Below are positions 35,707 through 44,314 of a stretch of DNA of 64,000 nt, piece after piece; within the stretch, counting starts at the first letter, position 1, and every line of letters begins with the position of its first letter. The stretch covers positions 94,493-158,492 of the forward strand of contig NZ_RSCL01000006.1 of the NCBI RefSeq assembly GCF_003991905.1. Reading direction: 5' to 3'. The stretch comes from Dulcicalothrix desertica PCC 7102. Its GTDB lineage: Bacteria; Cyanobacteriota; Cyanobacteriia; Cyanobacteriales; Nostocaceae. Both the position numbers and the translations under genes were made by a program. The notes beneath the pieces are model-generated. The model searched no databases, was not told where the DNA came from, and worked only from the letters and a program-made list of their open reading frames with translations.

Positions 35707-38004
35707 ATGGTTCGAGAGCTTGAGCGTAAATCCCAGAGTGCAGAATTTCCAGTTACAGCCCCTGCTGCCAACCCCGTATTTTTTAGAACCTACAGTCGTC
35801 GTAACGACTTAGGAATGCGAGAAAGCTGGAATAAGGTGTGCGAACGTACTATAAATGGTTTAGTCGAGTTAGGTAAGCTAACACCCCAAGAAGCGGAACT
35901 CCTGACCAAAATGGAGCGTAGTATAAAGGCGTTACCAAGTGGACGCTGGTTGTGGGTGGGTGGAACTGATTGGATCAAAAAACCTACCAACTTTTCAGGT
36001 GGATACAATTGTACGTCTACAAATCTCGAAGATTGGAAAGCCTTCGGGTTAATGATGGACTTAGCGATGATGGGCTGTGGTACTGGCGCCATCCTAGAAG
36101 CAAAATATATCAATAAACTACCACCTATTCGCAATAAGCTACATGTAATATTAGAAGGAGAAATAGGCGCCACTCCTTTAGAACAGCGGCGTGAAGAAAC
36201 AGAAGTAAAAGTAGAAGCAAATCAAGTAACTATATATGTAGGAGATAGTCGCCAAGGTTGGGTTAAGTCATATCAAACTGTACTTGAACTTTCCACTGAC
36301 GAGCGTTTTACTTCGGAAGTAAAAGTTATAGTTGACCTTAGCGATGTTCGTAAAGCAGGTGAAACACTAAAAGGATTTGGTGGAGTTGCAAATCCTGTAA
36401 AATTACCTGAACTTTATACAAATTGTGCTTCTATTCTCAATAAAGCAATTGGTAGACAATTAAACTCAGTTGAATGTTGCTTATTAATTGACCAAGCTGC
36501 TGTATGTATTGTTGCAGGGAACATCCGGCGAAGTGCGGGGATTCGTCAAGGCGCCAGCGATGATGCTTTATTTGCTGATGCCAAAGCAAACCTGTGGCAG
36601 CAAGATGCAGAAGGCAACTGGCGTATTGACCCAGAACGTGATGCATTACGTATGGCAAACCATAGCCGTGTGTTTCACTACAAACCAACCAAAGAAGAAT
36701 GTATTGATGCAGTACGTAAGCAATATTACAGCGGAGAAGGCGCCATTCAATGGGCAGGTGAAGCAGTAGCGCGTTCAAATTGCGACTTACTTTCAACTAA
36801 AGAATTAAAAATAGATTTTCTTAAAGCTTACTCGCAAGGACAAGCAAAACAATGGCTGCAAGAACGTCATCCAAATATAGATGACAATGAATTAGAGCAT
36901 CGCTTAGGAAGGTTTGGTTTAAATCCTTGCGGAGAAATTATTGGTTCTAACTTCTTTTGTAATTTAGCAGAGGTACATTTAAATTTACTCGACCCTGACA
37001 ATTACAAAGAACAAGAAGAAGCATTTACCGCAGCCGCTTTATCTGTAGCAGCACTATTACACCACAAATTCCTCGAACCGCGTTATCAATATAGTCGTGA
37101 ACTCGACCCTATTGTTGGTGTTTCGTTTACCGGACTATTTGACTTCTTTGTTCACGCTTTTGGTGTTGACTGGTTACGTTGGTGGGAACAAGGGCGCCCA
37201 GAAACACCTCAAGGTGTAATATTTAAAGCCAAAGAGCAAGAATATCTAAATCACTGGAAAAATATAGTTCATAAAGCTGTGTGGGAATACTGCGACAGAC
37301 ACGGTTTAAAACGTCCAAACCGCTGTACAACCGTTCAACCTAGTGGTACAAAATCTTTACTAACAGGCGCCTCTCCAGGTTGGCACCCACCAAAGGCACA
37401 GCGCTTTATTCGTCGTATCACATGTCGTAAAAATGACCCCGTTGCTCTCGCATGTTTAGATTACGGATATCCAATTGTACCTTCGCAATCAGACAAAGAC
37501 GAAAACGGCAACTTGCTCAACGACCCATTCGACCCACGTTGTACAGAATGGCTTGTAGAAATACCTGTTGCTGTATCTTGGGCTGACTTACCAGGCGCCG
37601 ATAAAATCGATATCAGTAAATTCAATGCCTTGGCGCAAACAGATTTTTACATGCAAGTGCAAAAATCTTACGTTACACACAACACCTCAGCCACCATTGA
37701 ATTACGAGAAAACGAAATCGAAATTCTCGGCACCCGCATTTACGAAGCCATCCGCGACGACGAAGGATACATCAGCGCTGCATTACTCGCGCGCTTCGAC
37801 GACCTGCAAACCTTCCCCCGCTTACCATTCGAGCCAATATCCAAAGAAAAATACGAACAACTAAGCCAAGAAGTTGAAAGGCGCCGTAATAACGATGACT
37901 TTTATGACGCTCTCAGAAAATACGACTTTGGCGAAATGTCAGAAGCAGGCCCCGCAGGTTGTGACTCTGACAAATGCATGATGCCAGAACAAAGTCCAAA
38001 TTAA
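35707..38004 (+). CDS. nrdJ: Adenosylcobalamin-dependent ribonucleoside-triphosphate reductase (class II)
   Basis: From the ATG at 35707 the protein has 765 residues. It has the class II monomeric RNR signature: GGYNCTSTNLEDWKAFGLMM with the first active-site Cys, MGCGTGAI, the radical Cys in FGLNPCGEIIGSNFF, TVQPSGTKSLLTGASPGWHP and C-terminal CDSDKCMM with the redox Cys pair. It reduces ribonucleoside triphosphates to deoxyribonucleotides with B12 as radical source, independent of oxygen. An in-frame GTG at 35680 is an alternative start. No intein interrupts it, unlike several cyanobacterial nrdJ genes. I see no cobalamin riboswitch upstream. GGCGCC sites are frequent. cobB, a B12 pathway gene, lies 9 kb away but is not linked by operon. 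Confidence 0.95.
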   Translation: MVRELERKSQSAEFPVTAPAANPVFFRTYSRRNDLGMRESWNKVCERTINGLVELGKLTPQEAELLTKMERSIKALPSGRWLWVGGTDWIKKPTNFSGGYNCTSTNLEDWKAFGLMMDLAMMGCGTGAILEAKYINKLPPIRNKLHVILEGEIGATPLEQRREETEVKVEANQVTIYVGDSRQGWVKSYQTVLELSTDERFTSEVKVIVDLSDVRKAGETLKGFGGVANPVKLPELYTNCASILNKAIGRQLNSVECCLLIDQAAVCIVAGNIRRSAGIRQGASDDALFADAKANLWQQDAEGNWRIDPERDALRMANHSRVFHYKPTKEECIDAVRKQYYSGEGAIQWAGEAVARSNCDLLSTKELKIDFLKAYSQGQAKQWLQERHPNIDDNELEHRLGRFGLNPCGEIIGSNFFCNLAEVHLNLLDPDNYKEQEEAFTAAALSVAALLHHKFLEPRYQYSRELDPIVGVSFTGLFDFFVHAFGVDWLRWWEQGRPETPQGVIFKAKEQEYLNHWKNIVHKAVWEYCDRHGLKRPNRCTTVQPSGTKSLLTGASPGWHPPKAQRFIRRITCRKNDPVALACLDYGYPIVPSQSDKDENGNLLNDPFDPRCTEWLVEIPVAVSWADLPGADKIDISKFNALAQTDFYMQVQKSYVTHNTSATIELRENEIEILGTRIYEAIRDDEGYISAALLARFDDLQTFPRLPFEPISKEKYEQLSQEVERRRNNDDFYDALRKYDFGEMSEAGPAGCDSDKCMMPEQSPN

Positions 38005-38012
38005 CATCCTAC

Positions 38013-38042
38013 TCTTGTGGAACGGGCATCCCTGCCCGTCCC
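38013..38042. repeat. Family B repeat, single unit
   Basis: CTTGTGGAACGGGCATCC followed by CTGCCCGTCC just after the nrdJ stop. The GGGCA/TGCCC core is self-complementary. Confidence 0.75.
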
Positions 38043-38064
38043 TGTTACTAAAAATAGTACAAAA

Positions 38065-38304
38065 ATGAAAACCAAAAGTGATAAAAACCTTAGAGCAATA
38101 GCTTACAGTATGGATTTATTAATACCAGGATTTGATTTTTGGTGTCCATATTTCACAATTAGAATTGGTGGTGCAAAACCAGATGATAACCCATATAAAT
38201 ATCCTGGTATGATTCAAAGTTATACTGGTATTGGAATAATTTTACCAGGATATAAAATATTTACGACATACCAAGGAAGTTATGCTAACTTTACCCATTC
38301 TTAG
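38065..38304 (+). CDS. Small hypothetical protein (79 aa)
   Basis: Beginning at the ATG at 38065 this short protein reads MKTKSDKNLRAIAYSMDLLI and contains a hydrophobic GFDFWCPYFTIRIGG stretch. An upstream in-frame ATG at 38017 lies inside the repeat and is unlikely. I do not recognise it. Its 3' end overlaps the last codons of the convergent YwqK-like gene by four bases. Low support beyond an intact frame. Confidence 0.4.
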   Translation: MKTKSDKNLRAIAYSMDLLIPGFDFWCPYFTIRIGGAKPDDNPYKYPGMIQSYTGIGIILPGYKIFTTYQGSYANFTHS

Positions 38305-38735
38305 CCTTGCGTTAGTAGCTTTATAAAATCCTTATTTGATGCCAATTTTAGTTTGCTCAACTTCTTTAATAATTGAAAATTTGCGTCAATTTCGTCAAGT
38401 TCATACTCTTCAATCAGCTTTCCATCTTCATTCCATTGTTTTTTGCTAATAATAATTCCAAACTTGTACAAACACTCTATTTTTAACTGTCCACTTTCAT
38501 ACCATTCTTTACATAGCCCATCTAAAGCTCCTGATTCATAATAATATTCGTAGTGTAACTGTCCATTTTCGTACCATTCCCTTGAAATTCCCTGTAAAAC
38601 GCCATCTACATAAGAATTTTCTGCTAATAGCTGACCCGAATTGGAATTCTCGTAAGCAATACCTGTAAAATCTTTTCCCTGGTAAATGTAGACATGATAA
38701 TCGGAATAATCTAGCTCCGAAATAGATACTCTCAT
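38301..38735 (-). CDS. YwqK-like MORN-repeat protein, probable immunity/antitoxin
   Basis: From the ATG at 38735 the product has 144 residues with about four MORN_2 repeats: GQLLAENSYVDGVLQG, GISREWYENGQLHYEYYYES, GALDGLCKEWYESGQLKIEC and KKQWNEDGKLIEEYEL. This is the YwqK pattern. In Bacillus subtilis ywqK encodes the antitoxin of the YwqJ deaminase toxin. Here the gene lies directly behind a deaminase-like gene, 30 bases from its stop (or three bases if the TTG at 38762 is used). It presumably binds and blocks that toxin. No GGCGCC site occurs in the pair. Confidence 0.8.
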   Translation of the reverse strand: MRVSISELDYSDYHVYIYQGKDFTGIAYENSNSGQLLAENSYVDGVLQGISREWYENGQLHYEYYYESGALDGLCKEWYESGQLKIECLYKFGIIISKKQWNEDGKLIEEYELDEIDANFQLLKKLSKLKLASNKDFIKLLTQG

Positions 38736-38765
38736 AAAATAACCAGTTCCAATAACGAACAATTC

Positions 38766-39428
38766 TTATTTTAACGTTTTGCGATAGCTTGATAATTTCT
38801 GGAGAAACTCATCAGCAAGGTCGCTAATAGATAGTATATCTCTTGTGAGAACCTGGCAGTTAGGGCAACGTATTATACTCTCACCTTTTTGGCTACCTGC
38901 CATACGAATATTAAATATGAGTAAATCGTCTAAATCCTCAATTGCGGCTTTTCTACTTAACTGCTCTTCTAGAGTAAAGAGAACCTGAGATGCAGCTTTT
39001 ACCTCTGCATGGATACCCGGAAGTTCCTTTCCCAGCAGTTGAACTGAAATCAAGCCTGAATCTGCTGCATCATCAATATATCTATTGAGCCTATTCAGGA
39101 AAATAGGATGTAGAAGAGGAAAAATTTCTTTATACGGTTTGACTTGATTAATATCAAAACGAATTATACTTTGAGTTCTATGCATTACGCCTGCCAGCAC
39201 AGATCCGCGTTGATTATTGGAAAGCGAAGCAATTGTACTATCAAAATACTCATAAACTAACTTAACGAGTTTATCTGCATCTTGAAGTAATAATGGTTCA
39301 TTAATATCTACTTGACGTGGATTAAATCCAAAATCGGTAGGTCTTAAACCGACATCATCATTAGGGTGGGGTAAACTAATTTTCTCTAGCGTATTTTCAA
39401 CTCCTGACTCAGCACCTTCTGCTAACAA
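38766..39428 (-). CDS. Orphan YwqJ-like deaminase toxin module
   Basis: The 220-residue protein carries a cytidine deaminase-like zinc signature: HAEV (His140, Glu142) and, later, CPNC (Cys188, Cys191), as in YwqJ-type toxin deaminases. The gap between the two motifs is long but consistent with the family. No secretion or repeat domain precedes it; a stop codon lies about 15 bases upstream of the TTG start, and no Shine-Dalgarno is evident. It therefore looks like the C-terminal toxin tip of a larger polymorphic toxin, either as an orphan cassette or a truncated gene. A YwqK-like gene follows on the same strand. A deaminase role on nucleic acid or nucleotides is inferred. Confidence 0.72.
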   Translation of the reverse strand: MLAEGAESGVENTLEKISLPHPNDDVGLRPTDFGFNPRQVDINEPLLLQDADKLVKLVYEYFDSTIASLSNNQRGSVLAGVMHRTQSIIRFDINQVKPYKEIFPLLHPIFLNRLNRYIDDAADSGLISVQLLGKELPGIHAEVKAASQVLFTLEEQLSRKAAIEDLDDLLIFNIRMAGSQKGESIIRCPNCQVLTRDILSISDLADEFLQKLSSYRKTLK

Positions 39429-39601
39429 AATATACGAGAGCGTTTAAAAATTCAACCTCAAAAAACTACAACACTCAGTACACTGTAGGATTTGGTTTAG
39501 GTACTGCTCACCCGCAAACTTTTATCATACTTTTGGGGAATAAACCTGCCTTACTACCTTGTGATAAAATTTACGCTGTACTTTTAATTAAAAATCTATA
39601 A

Positions 39602-40270
39602 ATGATTCAACAAGAATGGTTGATAGATGAAACTGTACCCTTAGCCGTCAGTCGAGGCGCCACTAGAGAATCAGTAAGTATACCTGAACCAACTAATCTT
39701 GCTGTCAAGTTACAAGATATTTTTATTTGGGACACTAAAAAGTGGTTTGGTGATGCTGAAATGCGCCTAGACGCACTAGTCGTACATGGTTGCGCCACAC
39801 CAGGAGAACAAACAAGTATTTACACACCCCAAACCTTCCGTTTTCCTGGAGTCAAAAACAACGACCGTTTACCCACAGGTGAAAACGGCTTATTAATCTT
39901 TTACGGTCAAGCACAACACTTCCTAGATATTTTTATTACAGTATCTCGCAACCGCCAAGACTCTGATGACCTAGCAACATTACTAAAAGAACAACTACCG
40001 TCTACAGAATTTCAAGGCGCCGCCGCAACCTTACTAGGACTAGCTATAGCAGCACCACAAGTAGCAAGCGTTACAGGTGCGCTCGGCGCCGCATCTGTTA
40101 TAGGCAATTTAACATACCAAGTTCTACGCAAAGTTACAGGTGATACAGTCGGTTTATACCGAACATCCTGGCTACAAAACAGAGACAACTTCGGCATCGG
40201 GCGCCATCCTCAAAACGGTTCCCACCACGTCAAAGACCTTTCATTCTGGTACGAAATACTTCAAGAGTAA
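39602..40270 (+). CDS. Conserved-looking hypothetical protein (222 aa)
   Basis: I do not recognise the family. The N-terminal half (NLAVKLQDIFIWDTKKWFGD, ALVVHGCATPG, GLLIFYGQAQHFLDIFITVS) looks like a beta-rich, C2-like fold with Asp residues; then comes an Ala-rich hydrophobic region (GAAATLLGLAIAAPQVASVT, GALGAASVIGNLTY) that may insert in or lie on a membrane, and a polar tail with HHVKDLSFWYEILQ. The mix of a calcium-type fold and a hydrophobic hairpin is suggestive of a membrane-interacting protein, but this is inference. GGCGCC sites are frequent, so the gene appears resident. Confidence 0.65.
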   Translation: MIQQEWLIDETVPLAVSRGATRESVSIPEPTNLAVKLQDIFIWDTKKWFGDAEMRLDALVVHGCATPGEQTSIYTPQTFRFPGVKNNDRLPTGENGLLIFYGQAQHFLDIFITVSRNRQDSDDLATLLKEQLPSTEFQGAAATLLGLAIAAPQVASVTGALGAASVIGNLTYQVLRKVTGDTVGLYRTSWLQNRDNFGIGRHPQNGSHHVKDLSFWYEILQE

Positions 40271-40348
40271 AGAAACCCCAAAGGAAACCAGGTTTCTCAC
40301 TAAATATTAGGATATTTGTATTACATATAATTAATTTTTAGATTAGGA

Positions 40349-40377
40349 GGCGGGCAGGGATGCCCGCTCCACAAGAG
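40349..40377. repeat. Family B repeat, inverse orientation
   Basis: GGCGGGCAGGGATGCCCGCT followed by CCACAAGAG; the same sequence appears inverted at 60472-60499. Confidence 0.75.
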
Positions 40378-40527
40378 TGTCCACAAGAATATATTTACTA
40401 TTCCCAATGAAACTAACAGGGTTAATACTCTTGTTTTCTCTGCGCTCTCTTACTTCTTTCCTCAATTTCAATTGCTGTATTTACGTGCTTCGGTTGTTTA
40501 ACTGTGCGTTTTTGTGGGCGCCTTGTT

Positions 40528-40583
40528 GGGGCGGGTTTACGTTTATTTTGCGCGGGGCTGATGATTTTTGGTTAACCCGCCCC
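40528..40583. repeat. Inverted repeat GGGGCGGGTT/AACCCGCCCC
   Basis: Perfect 10-bp arms separated by 36 bases. A related hairpin lies downstream of opcA (47288). A plus-strand frame through this region (40377-40613) is most likely not a gene. Confidence 0.75.
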
Positions 40584-40650
40584 TACGAATTGGGGGATTG
40601 TTACAATAATTAATGATTACAATGGTTTATGATACGGCGCCTTTGGGGGT

Positions 40651-40869
40651 ATGAATATTATGTTTCTTGATGAACTGTCTCCTATATTTAAGCAATTGCT
40701 TCAGCATCCGGTTTCGTTTTTGGGCGGTTTTGCTTCTGGCGCCCTGCGTCTTCACCTTGCTGATGACCCTGTAAGAAGTTGGCTTAACCAGCAAATGGGT
40801 ACTAGCTATACTCCTCCGGTTACTCACAATGGCAAGTCTACTGGCCCTCAGTCTATCTCTATTGAGTAA
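40651..40869 (+). CDS. Small conserved cyanobacterial protein of unknown function (72 aa)
   Basis: The protein reads MNIMFLDELSPIFKQLLQHP, PVSFLGGFASGALRLHLADD and ends GKSTGPQSISIE. I recall similar short proteins in other filamentous cyanobacteria with a variable Thr/Ser/Pro-rich tail. It has one weakly hydrophobic segment (VSFLGGFASGAL) that could associate with membranes. An ATG three codons downstream is an alternative start. Function unknown. Confidence 0.65.
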   Translation: MNIMFLDELSPIFKQLLQHPVSFLGGFASGALRLHLADDPVRSWLNQQMGTSYTPPVTHNGKSTGPQSISIE

Positions 40870-41378
40870 TGCTTTATGGTAAGGTGCGTTGGTAGCGTCA
40901 CGCACCTTACGTATTGAGTATAATTACTCAAGGGGAAATTTATGGATGATGCGGTAAAAATGCGCTAAATTTAAAGTGAGTTTAAGAGAATGTTTGTATT
41001 TTCTTATGGTTACTATGAATCTATTTAAATGAAGTTTAATGATGGTTTTATTATCTTTATCCAAAGAAAAGATATACGTCTAATTAGCACAAAAGGTTAA
41101 GACATCTGAAATATAAGTTAGACTTACCTAAACTTACTAACCTTTGTAAAATCTCATACTTTGAAATTTGACACAATCAGTTATTATTATGAGCGTATAC
41201 ACAAGTTCAGCCCAAATAATGATTGCGCTGTTTACGGTACGACATAATAATATGTTAGCCTCGGACGGCGCCAGTTATTGATCGTAAAGTAGCAATAGCT
41301 TATTTTAAATAGCAATTTGTAACAAACGGTCTTGCAGTTGAACGAAAATGTTTTCTGTTTATATTTAACGCGATCCAC
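40870..41378. other. Long upstream region of the RNA-binding protein gene
   Basis: About 500 bases. GTAAGGTGCG (40879-40888) pairs with CGCACCTTAC (40901-40910), related to the element at 34205. The rest is AT-rich and without a credible gene. Cyanobacterial rbp genes often have long, cold-responsive 5' untranslated regions; that is family knowledge, not shown here. Confidence 0.5.
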
Positions 41379-41690
41379 ATGACTATTTACGTTGGAAATC
41401 TCTCTTACCGCGCTACCGAAGCAGACCTAAGAGCAGTGTTCGCAGACTACGGCGAGGTGACTAGAGTAGTCCTGCCTACCGACCGTGAAACTGGTCGGAT
41501 GCGCGGGTTTGCCTTTGTTGACATGAACGAAGATGCCCAAGAGGATAACGCTATTACCGAACTTGACGGCGCCGAATGGATGGGACGCCAGCTTCGCGTC
41601 AATAAAGCTAAACCACGCGAAGGCGGTGGCGGTGACGGTGGCGGTAATCGTCGAGGAGGTTGGGCAGGGAAACAGGAAGCCTATGAATAA
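41379..41690 (+). CDS. RRM-type RNA-binding protein (cyanobacterial Rbp)
   Basis: The 103-residue protein has a single RNA recognition motif: RNP2 as IYVGNL at residues 3-8, RNP1 as RGFAFVDM at about 43-50, and the ELDGAEWMGRQLRVNKA end of the domain. A Gly-rich tail (GGGGDGGGNRRGG) follows, as in cold-induced cyanobacterial Rbp proteins. These bind RNA with U-rich preference and influence mRNA fate and localisation. The gene stands alone with a long upstream region and a strong terminator about 100 bases downstream. Confidence 0.95.
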   Translation: MTIYVGNLSYRATEADLRAVFADYGEVTRVVLPTDRETGRMRGFAFVDMNEDAQEDNAITELDGAEWMGRQLRVNKAKPREGGGGDGGGNRRGGWAGKQEAYE

Positions 41691-41791
41691 TGGAACATAA
41701 TCATAGCAAATTGTTTTCTTTGAGCGCAAGCCATTGGTCGCGTTTTTATTGACAGAAAACAATTCCGGTCAATGTAAGCCATAGACAATGT

Positions 41792-41841
41792 AAACCGACG
41801 AGTCGTGTTATTCCTATAACTATCACGACTGGTCGGTTTTT
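41792..41841 (+). terminator. Rho-independent terminator after the RRM gene
   Basis: AAACCGACGAGTCGTG (41792-41807) pairs with CACGACTGGTCGGTTT (41824-41839) with one G-G mismatch, a 16-base loop, and TTTTT at 41837-41841. It isolates the RRM gene from the fbp operon. Confidence 0.85.
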
Positions 41842-41956
41842 GGCGCTTGATACAAAGGCGCCTAGCTCGAACTTTCTTTAGTTAATCTAAAAACACTTAT
41901 CAGTTTTGAAATTAAATTTCTAATATAGAGGCAGCACGAGCAAGAGGATTAAAAAC

Positions 41957-43006
41957 ATGGCTCAAGCATCAGAATATACCGATTTATCGATGGTTAACGC
42001 TGTTTCGGATGGCTTAGACCGTGATTGCACAACCCTGTCACGTCACGTTCTACAGCAATTACAGAGTTTTTCCCCAGAGGCACAGGATTTAAGCGCGTTA
42101 ATGAATCGTATCGGGCTTGCTGGTAAGTTAGTAGCTCGTCGTCTTAGTCGCGCTGGGTTGATGGAAGGTGTATTGGGATTCACTGGAGAGGTTAATGTTC
42201 AAGGTGAATCTGTTAAAAAGATGGATGTGTACGCTAATGACGTATTTATCTCCGTCTTTAAGCAAAGCGGTTTGGTATGTAGACTAGCATCCGAAGAAAT
42301 GGATGAACCTTACTATATTCCAGAAAATTGTCCTATTGGTCGGTATACTTTGCTTTACGACCCAATAGATGGTTCGTCAAATACTGATACTAATCTGAGT
42401 CTTGGTTCTATTTTTTCAATTCGTAAACAAGAAGGCGAAGATTTAGACGGCAAAGCCAGTGATTTGCTCGCCGCTGGACGTAATCAAATTGCTGCTGGAT
42501 ATATTCTCTACGGGCCCAGCACAATGCTCGTATATACCATCGGTCGTGGGGTTCATTCGTTTACACTCGACCCCAGTTTAGGCGAGTTTATCTTAACTGA
42601 AGAAAATATTAAGATTCCTGAACAAGGCTCTGTTTACAGCGTTAACGAAGGTAACTTCTGGCAGTGGGATGAATCAATACGTGAGTACATTCGCTATGTC
42701 CATCGGACAGAAGGATATACCGCTCGCTATAGTGGCGCAATGGTCAGCGATATTCATAGAGTATTATTGCAAGGCGGTGTGTTCTTGTATCCCGGCACAG
42801 TCAAAAAACCTGAAGGTAAACTACGTTTGCTCTACGAAACGGCGCCATTAGCATTCATCATCGAACAAGCTGGTGGTCGTGCAACTACTGGTACTACAGA
42901 TATATTGGATGTAGTGGCAGAAAAACTGCACCAGCGTACTCCATTAATCATCGGTAGTAAGCATGATGTGGCAAAAGTAGAATCATTCATTAAAAATGGT
43001 CATTAA
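41957..43006 (+). CDS. fbp: Fructose-1,6-bisphosphatase, class I
   Basis: The 349-residue protein is a class I FBPase. The metal and substrate site [20 protein letters not shown] is intact, the EEMDEPYY Glu region precedes it, and [36 protein letters not shown] and the GRATTG end follow. It hydrolyses fructose-1,6-bisphosphate to fructose-6-phosphate. In cyanobacteria class I fbp is distinct from the dual GlpX-type F/SBPase of the Calvin cycle and is encoded with the pentose phosphate genes, consistent with a role in cycling hexose phosphate into NADPH production in darkness or heterocysts. GAGG and an A-rich spacer precede the ATG. First gene of the block. Confidence 0.96.
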   Translation: MAQASEYTDLSMVNAVSDGLDRDCTTLSRHVLQQLQSFSPEAQDLSALMNRIGLAGKLVARRLSRAGLMEGVLGFTGEVNVQGESVKKMDVYANDVFISVFKQSGLVCRLASEEMDEPYYIPENCPIGRYTLLYDPIDGSSNTDTNLSLGSIFSIRKQEGEDLDGKASDLLAAGRNQIAAGYILYGPSTMLVYTIGRGVHSFTLDPSLGEFILTEENIKIPEQGSVYSVNEGNFWQWDESIREYIRYVHRTEGYTARYSGAMVSDIHRVLLQGGVFLYPGTVKKPEGKLRLLYETAPLAFIIEQAGGRATTGTTDILDVVAEKLHQRTPLIIGSKHDVAKVESFIKNGH

Positions 43007-43010
43007 TGAA

Positions 43011-43040
43011 TGTAGAGACGTGACATGTCACGTCTCTACA
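43011..43040. repeat. Perfect 30-bp palindrome (family A) in the fbp-tal spacer
   Basis: TGTAGAGACGTGACATGTCA plus CGTCTCTACA is exactly self-complementary over 30 bases and starts four bases after the fbp stop. Full or variant copies lie at 8064, 27113, 45848 and 52444. Confidence 0.95.
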
Positions 43041-43103
43041 AACGAAGAATTATTCCGGAAGGTGGCTATAGCGGGATTAAATTAGCAATCTGCGAGGGTA
43101 ATT

Positions 43104-44249
43104 ATGGCAACCAATCATCTACTGGAAATTAAAAACCACGGTCAAAGTATCTGGATGGATAATTTGACTAGGGATATTATCAAATCAGGGGAACTCAAAA
43201 ATCTCGTCGAAAACCAAGGGATTTGTGGAATTACCTCAAACCCTGCCATCTTTGAAAAGGCTATATACGGTAATGCCATCTACGATGCTGATATCGAAGC
43301 AGGTGTTCGCGCCGGATTACCTACGTATAAAATCTACGAATCGCTTGTATTTGAAGATATCCGCAACGCCTGTGACATATTACGCCCAGTATATGATGCT
43401 ACAGATGGTTTAGATGGGTATGTAAGTATAGAAGTCCCACCTACTATTGCCCATGACACCGAGGCAACAATTAAAGAAGCTCGTCGCTACTACGAAGAAA
43501 TTGGCAAAGACAACGTAATGATTAAGATTCCCGGAACAGAAGCCGGGTTGCCTGCTGTAGAGACTGTAATATCGGAAGGGATTAACGTTAACGTCACACT
43601 GCTATTTAGTGTGCAAAGTTATGTTAATTGTTTCTGGGCTTATATTCGCGGCTTAGAAAAACGTTCAGCGAATGGTAATCCTATTAACAAAATTTCTTCT
43701 GTTGCTAGTTTCTTTCTTAGCCGAATCGATAGCAATATTGATGGCAAAATCGATGCGACACTTAAAAAGGGGGTTCCCGACATTGCTGTAGATGCTAAAC
43801 TACGCGCAGTGAAAGGAAAAGTTGCAATTGCTAACGCCAAAATCGCCTACCAAGAGTATAAGAAAATTATACAAGACGAACGCTGGCAAGCTTTGGCAGC
43901 AAAGGGTGCAAATGTACAACGGTTACTATGGGCTTCTACAAGTACTAAAGACCCCAGTTACAGTGACGTTATGTACGTTGATCAACTAATTGGTCCAGAA
44001 ACCGTTAATACTTTACCTCCTGCAACAATCGAAGCTTGTAGCGACCATTGTGACGTTGCAAGTCGCGTAGAAAGTAATGTTGACGAAGCTTACAACCTTA
44101 TTGAGAGTCTTAAAGACCCAGATATCAATATTGACATTAATGCCGTCATGGATGAACTTCTCACCGACGGTATTGATAAGTTTGTCAAACCTTTTGAGTC
44201 ATTGATGAACTCTTTAGAAGACAAAATTAAGCTATTGTCTCCTGTGTAG
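43104..44249 (+). CDS. tal: Transaldolase
   Basis: The 381-residue protein is a TalB-like long transaldolase: GICGITSNPAIFEKAIYGN, DGYVSIEVPPTIAHDT, the Schiff-base Lys in NVMIKIPGTEAGLPAV, and SSVASFFLSRIDSNID. It interconverts sedoheptulose-7-phosphate and glyceraldehyde-3-phosphate with erythrose-4-phosphate and fructose-6-phosphate in the non-oxidative pentose phosphate pathway. GAGGG precedes the ATG. It follows fbp by 97 bases, most of which are a 30-bp palindrome, and zwf follows. It contains no GGCGCC over about 1.5 kb, the longest such gap among resident genes here. Confidence 0.96.
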   Translation: MATNHLLEIKNHGQSIWMDNLTRDIIKSGELKNLVENQGICGITSNPAIFEKAIYGNAIYDADIEAGVRAGLPTYKIYESLVFEDIRNACDILRPVYDATDGLDGYVSIEVPPTIAHDTEATIKEARRYYEEIGKDNVMIKIPGTEAGLPAVETVISEGINVNVTLLFSVQSYVNCFWAYIRGLEKRSANGNPINKISSVASFFLSRIDSNIDGKIDATLKKGVPDIAVDAKLRAVKGKVAIANAKIAYQEYKKIIQDERWQALAAKGANVQRLLWASTSTKDPSYSDVMYVDQLIGPETVNTLPPATIEACSDHCDVASRVESNVDEAYNLIESLKDPDINIDINAVMDELLTDGIDKFVKPFESLMNSLEDKIKLLSPV

Positions 44250-44255
44250 GAATAA

Positions 44256-44281
44256 TGGGTTAGGGACTAGCCCCTAACCCA
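44256..44281. repeat. Hairpin in the tal-zwf spacer
   Basis: TGGGTTAGGG (44256-44265) and CCCTAACCCA (44272-44281) are perfect 10-bp arms with a six-base loop seven bases after the tal stop. It may stabilise the upstream mRNA or attenuate transcription into zwf. Confidence 0.8.
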
Positions 44282-44314
44282 ATCTAAAATCCGTAATCTA
44301 ACATCAAAAATTCT

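Noticed and set aside
35707-38004. Intein inside NrdJ
   Set aside because: The active-site motifs run uninterrupted at normal spacing and the protein is of ordinary length.
40377-40613. 78-codon plus-strand frame after the family B repeat
   Set aside because: It runs through the GGGGCGGGTT/AACCCGCCCC inverted repeat and starts inside the other repeat; composition is not protein-like.
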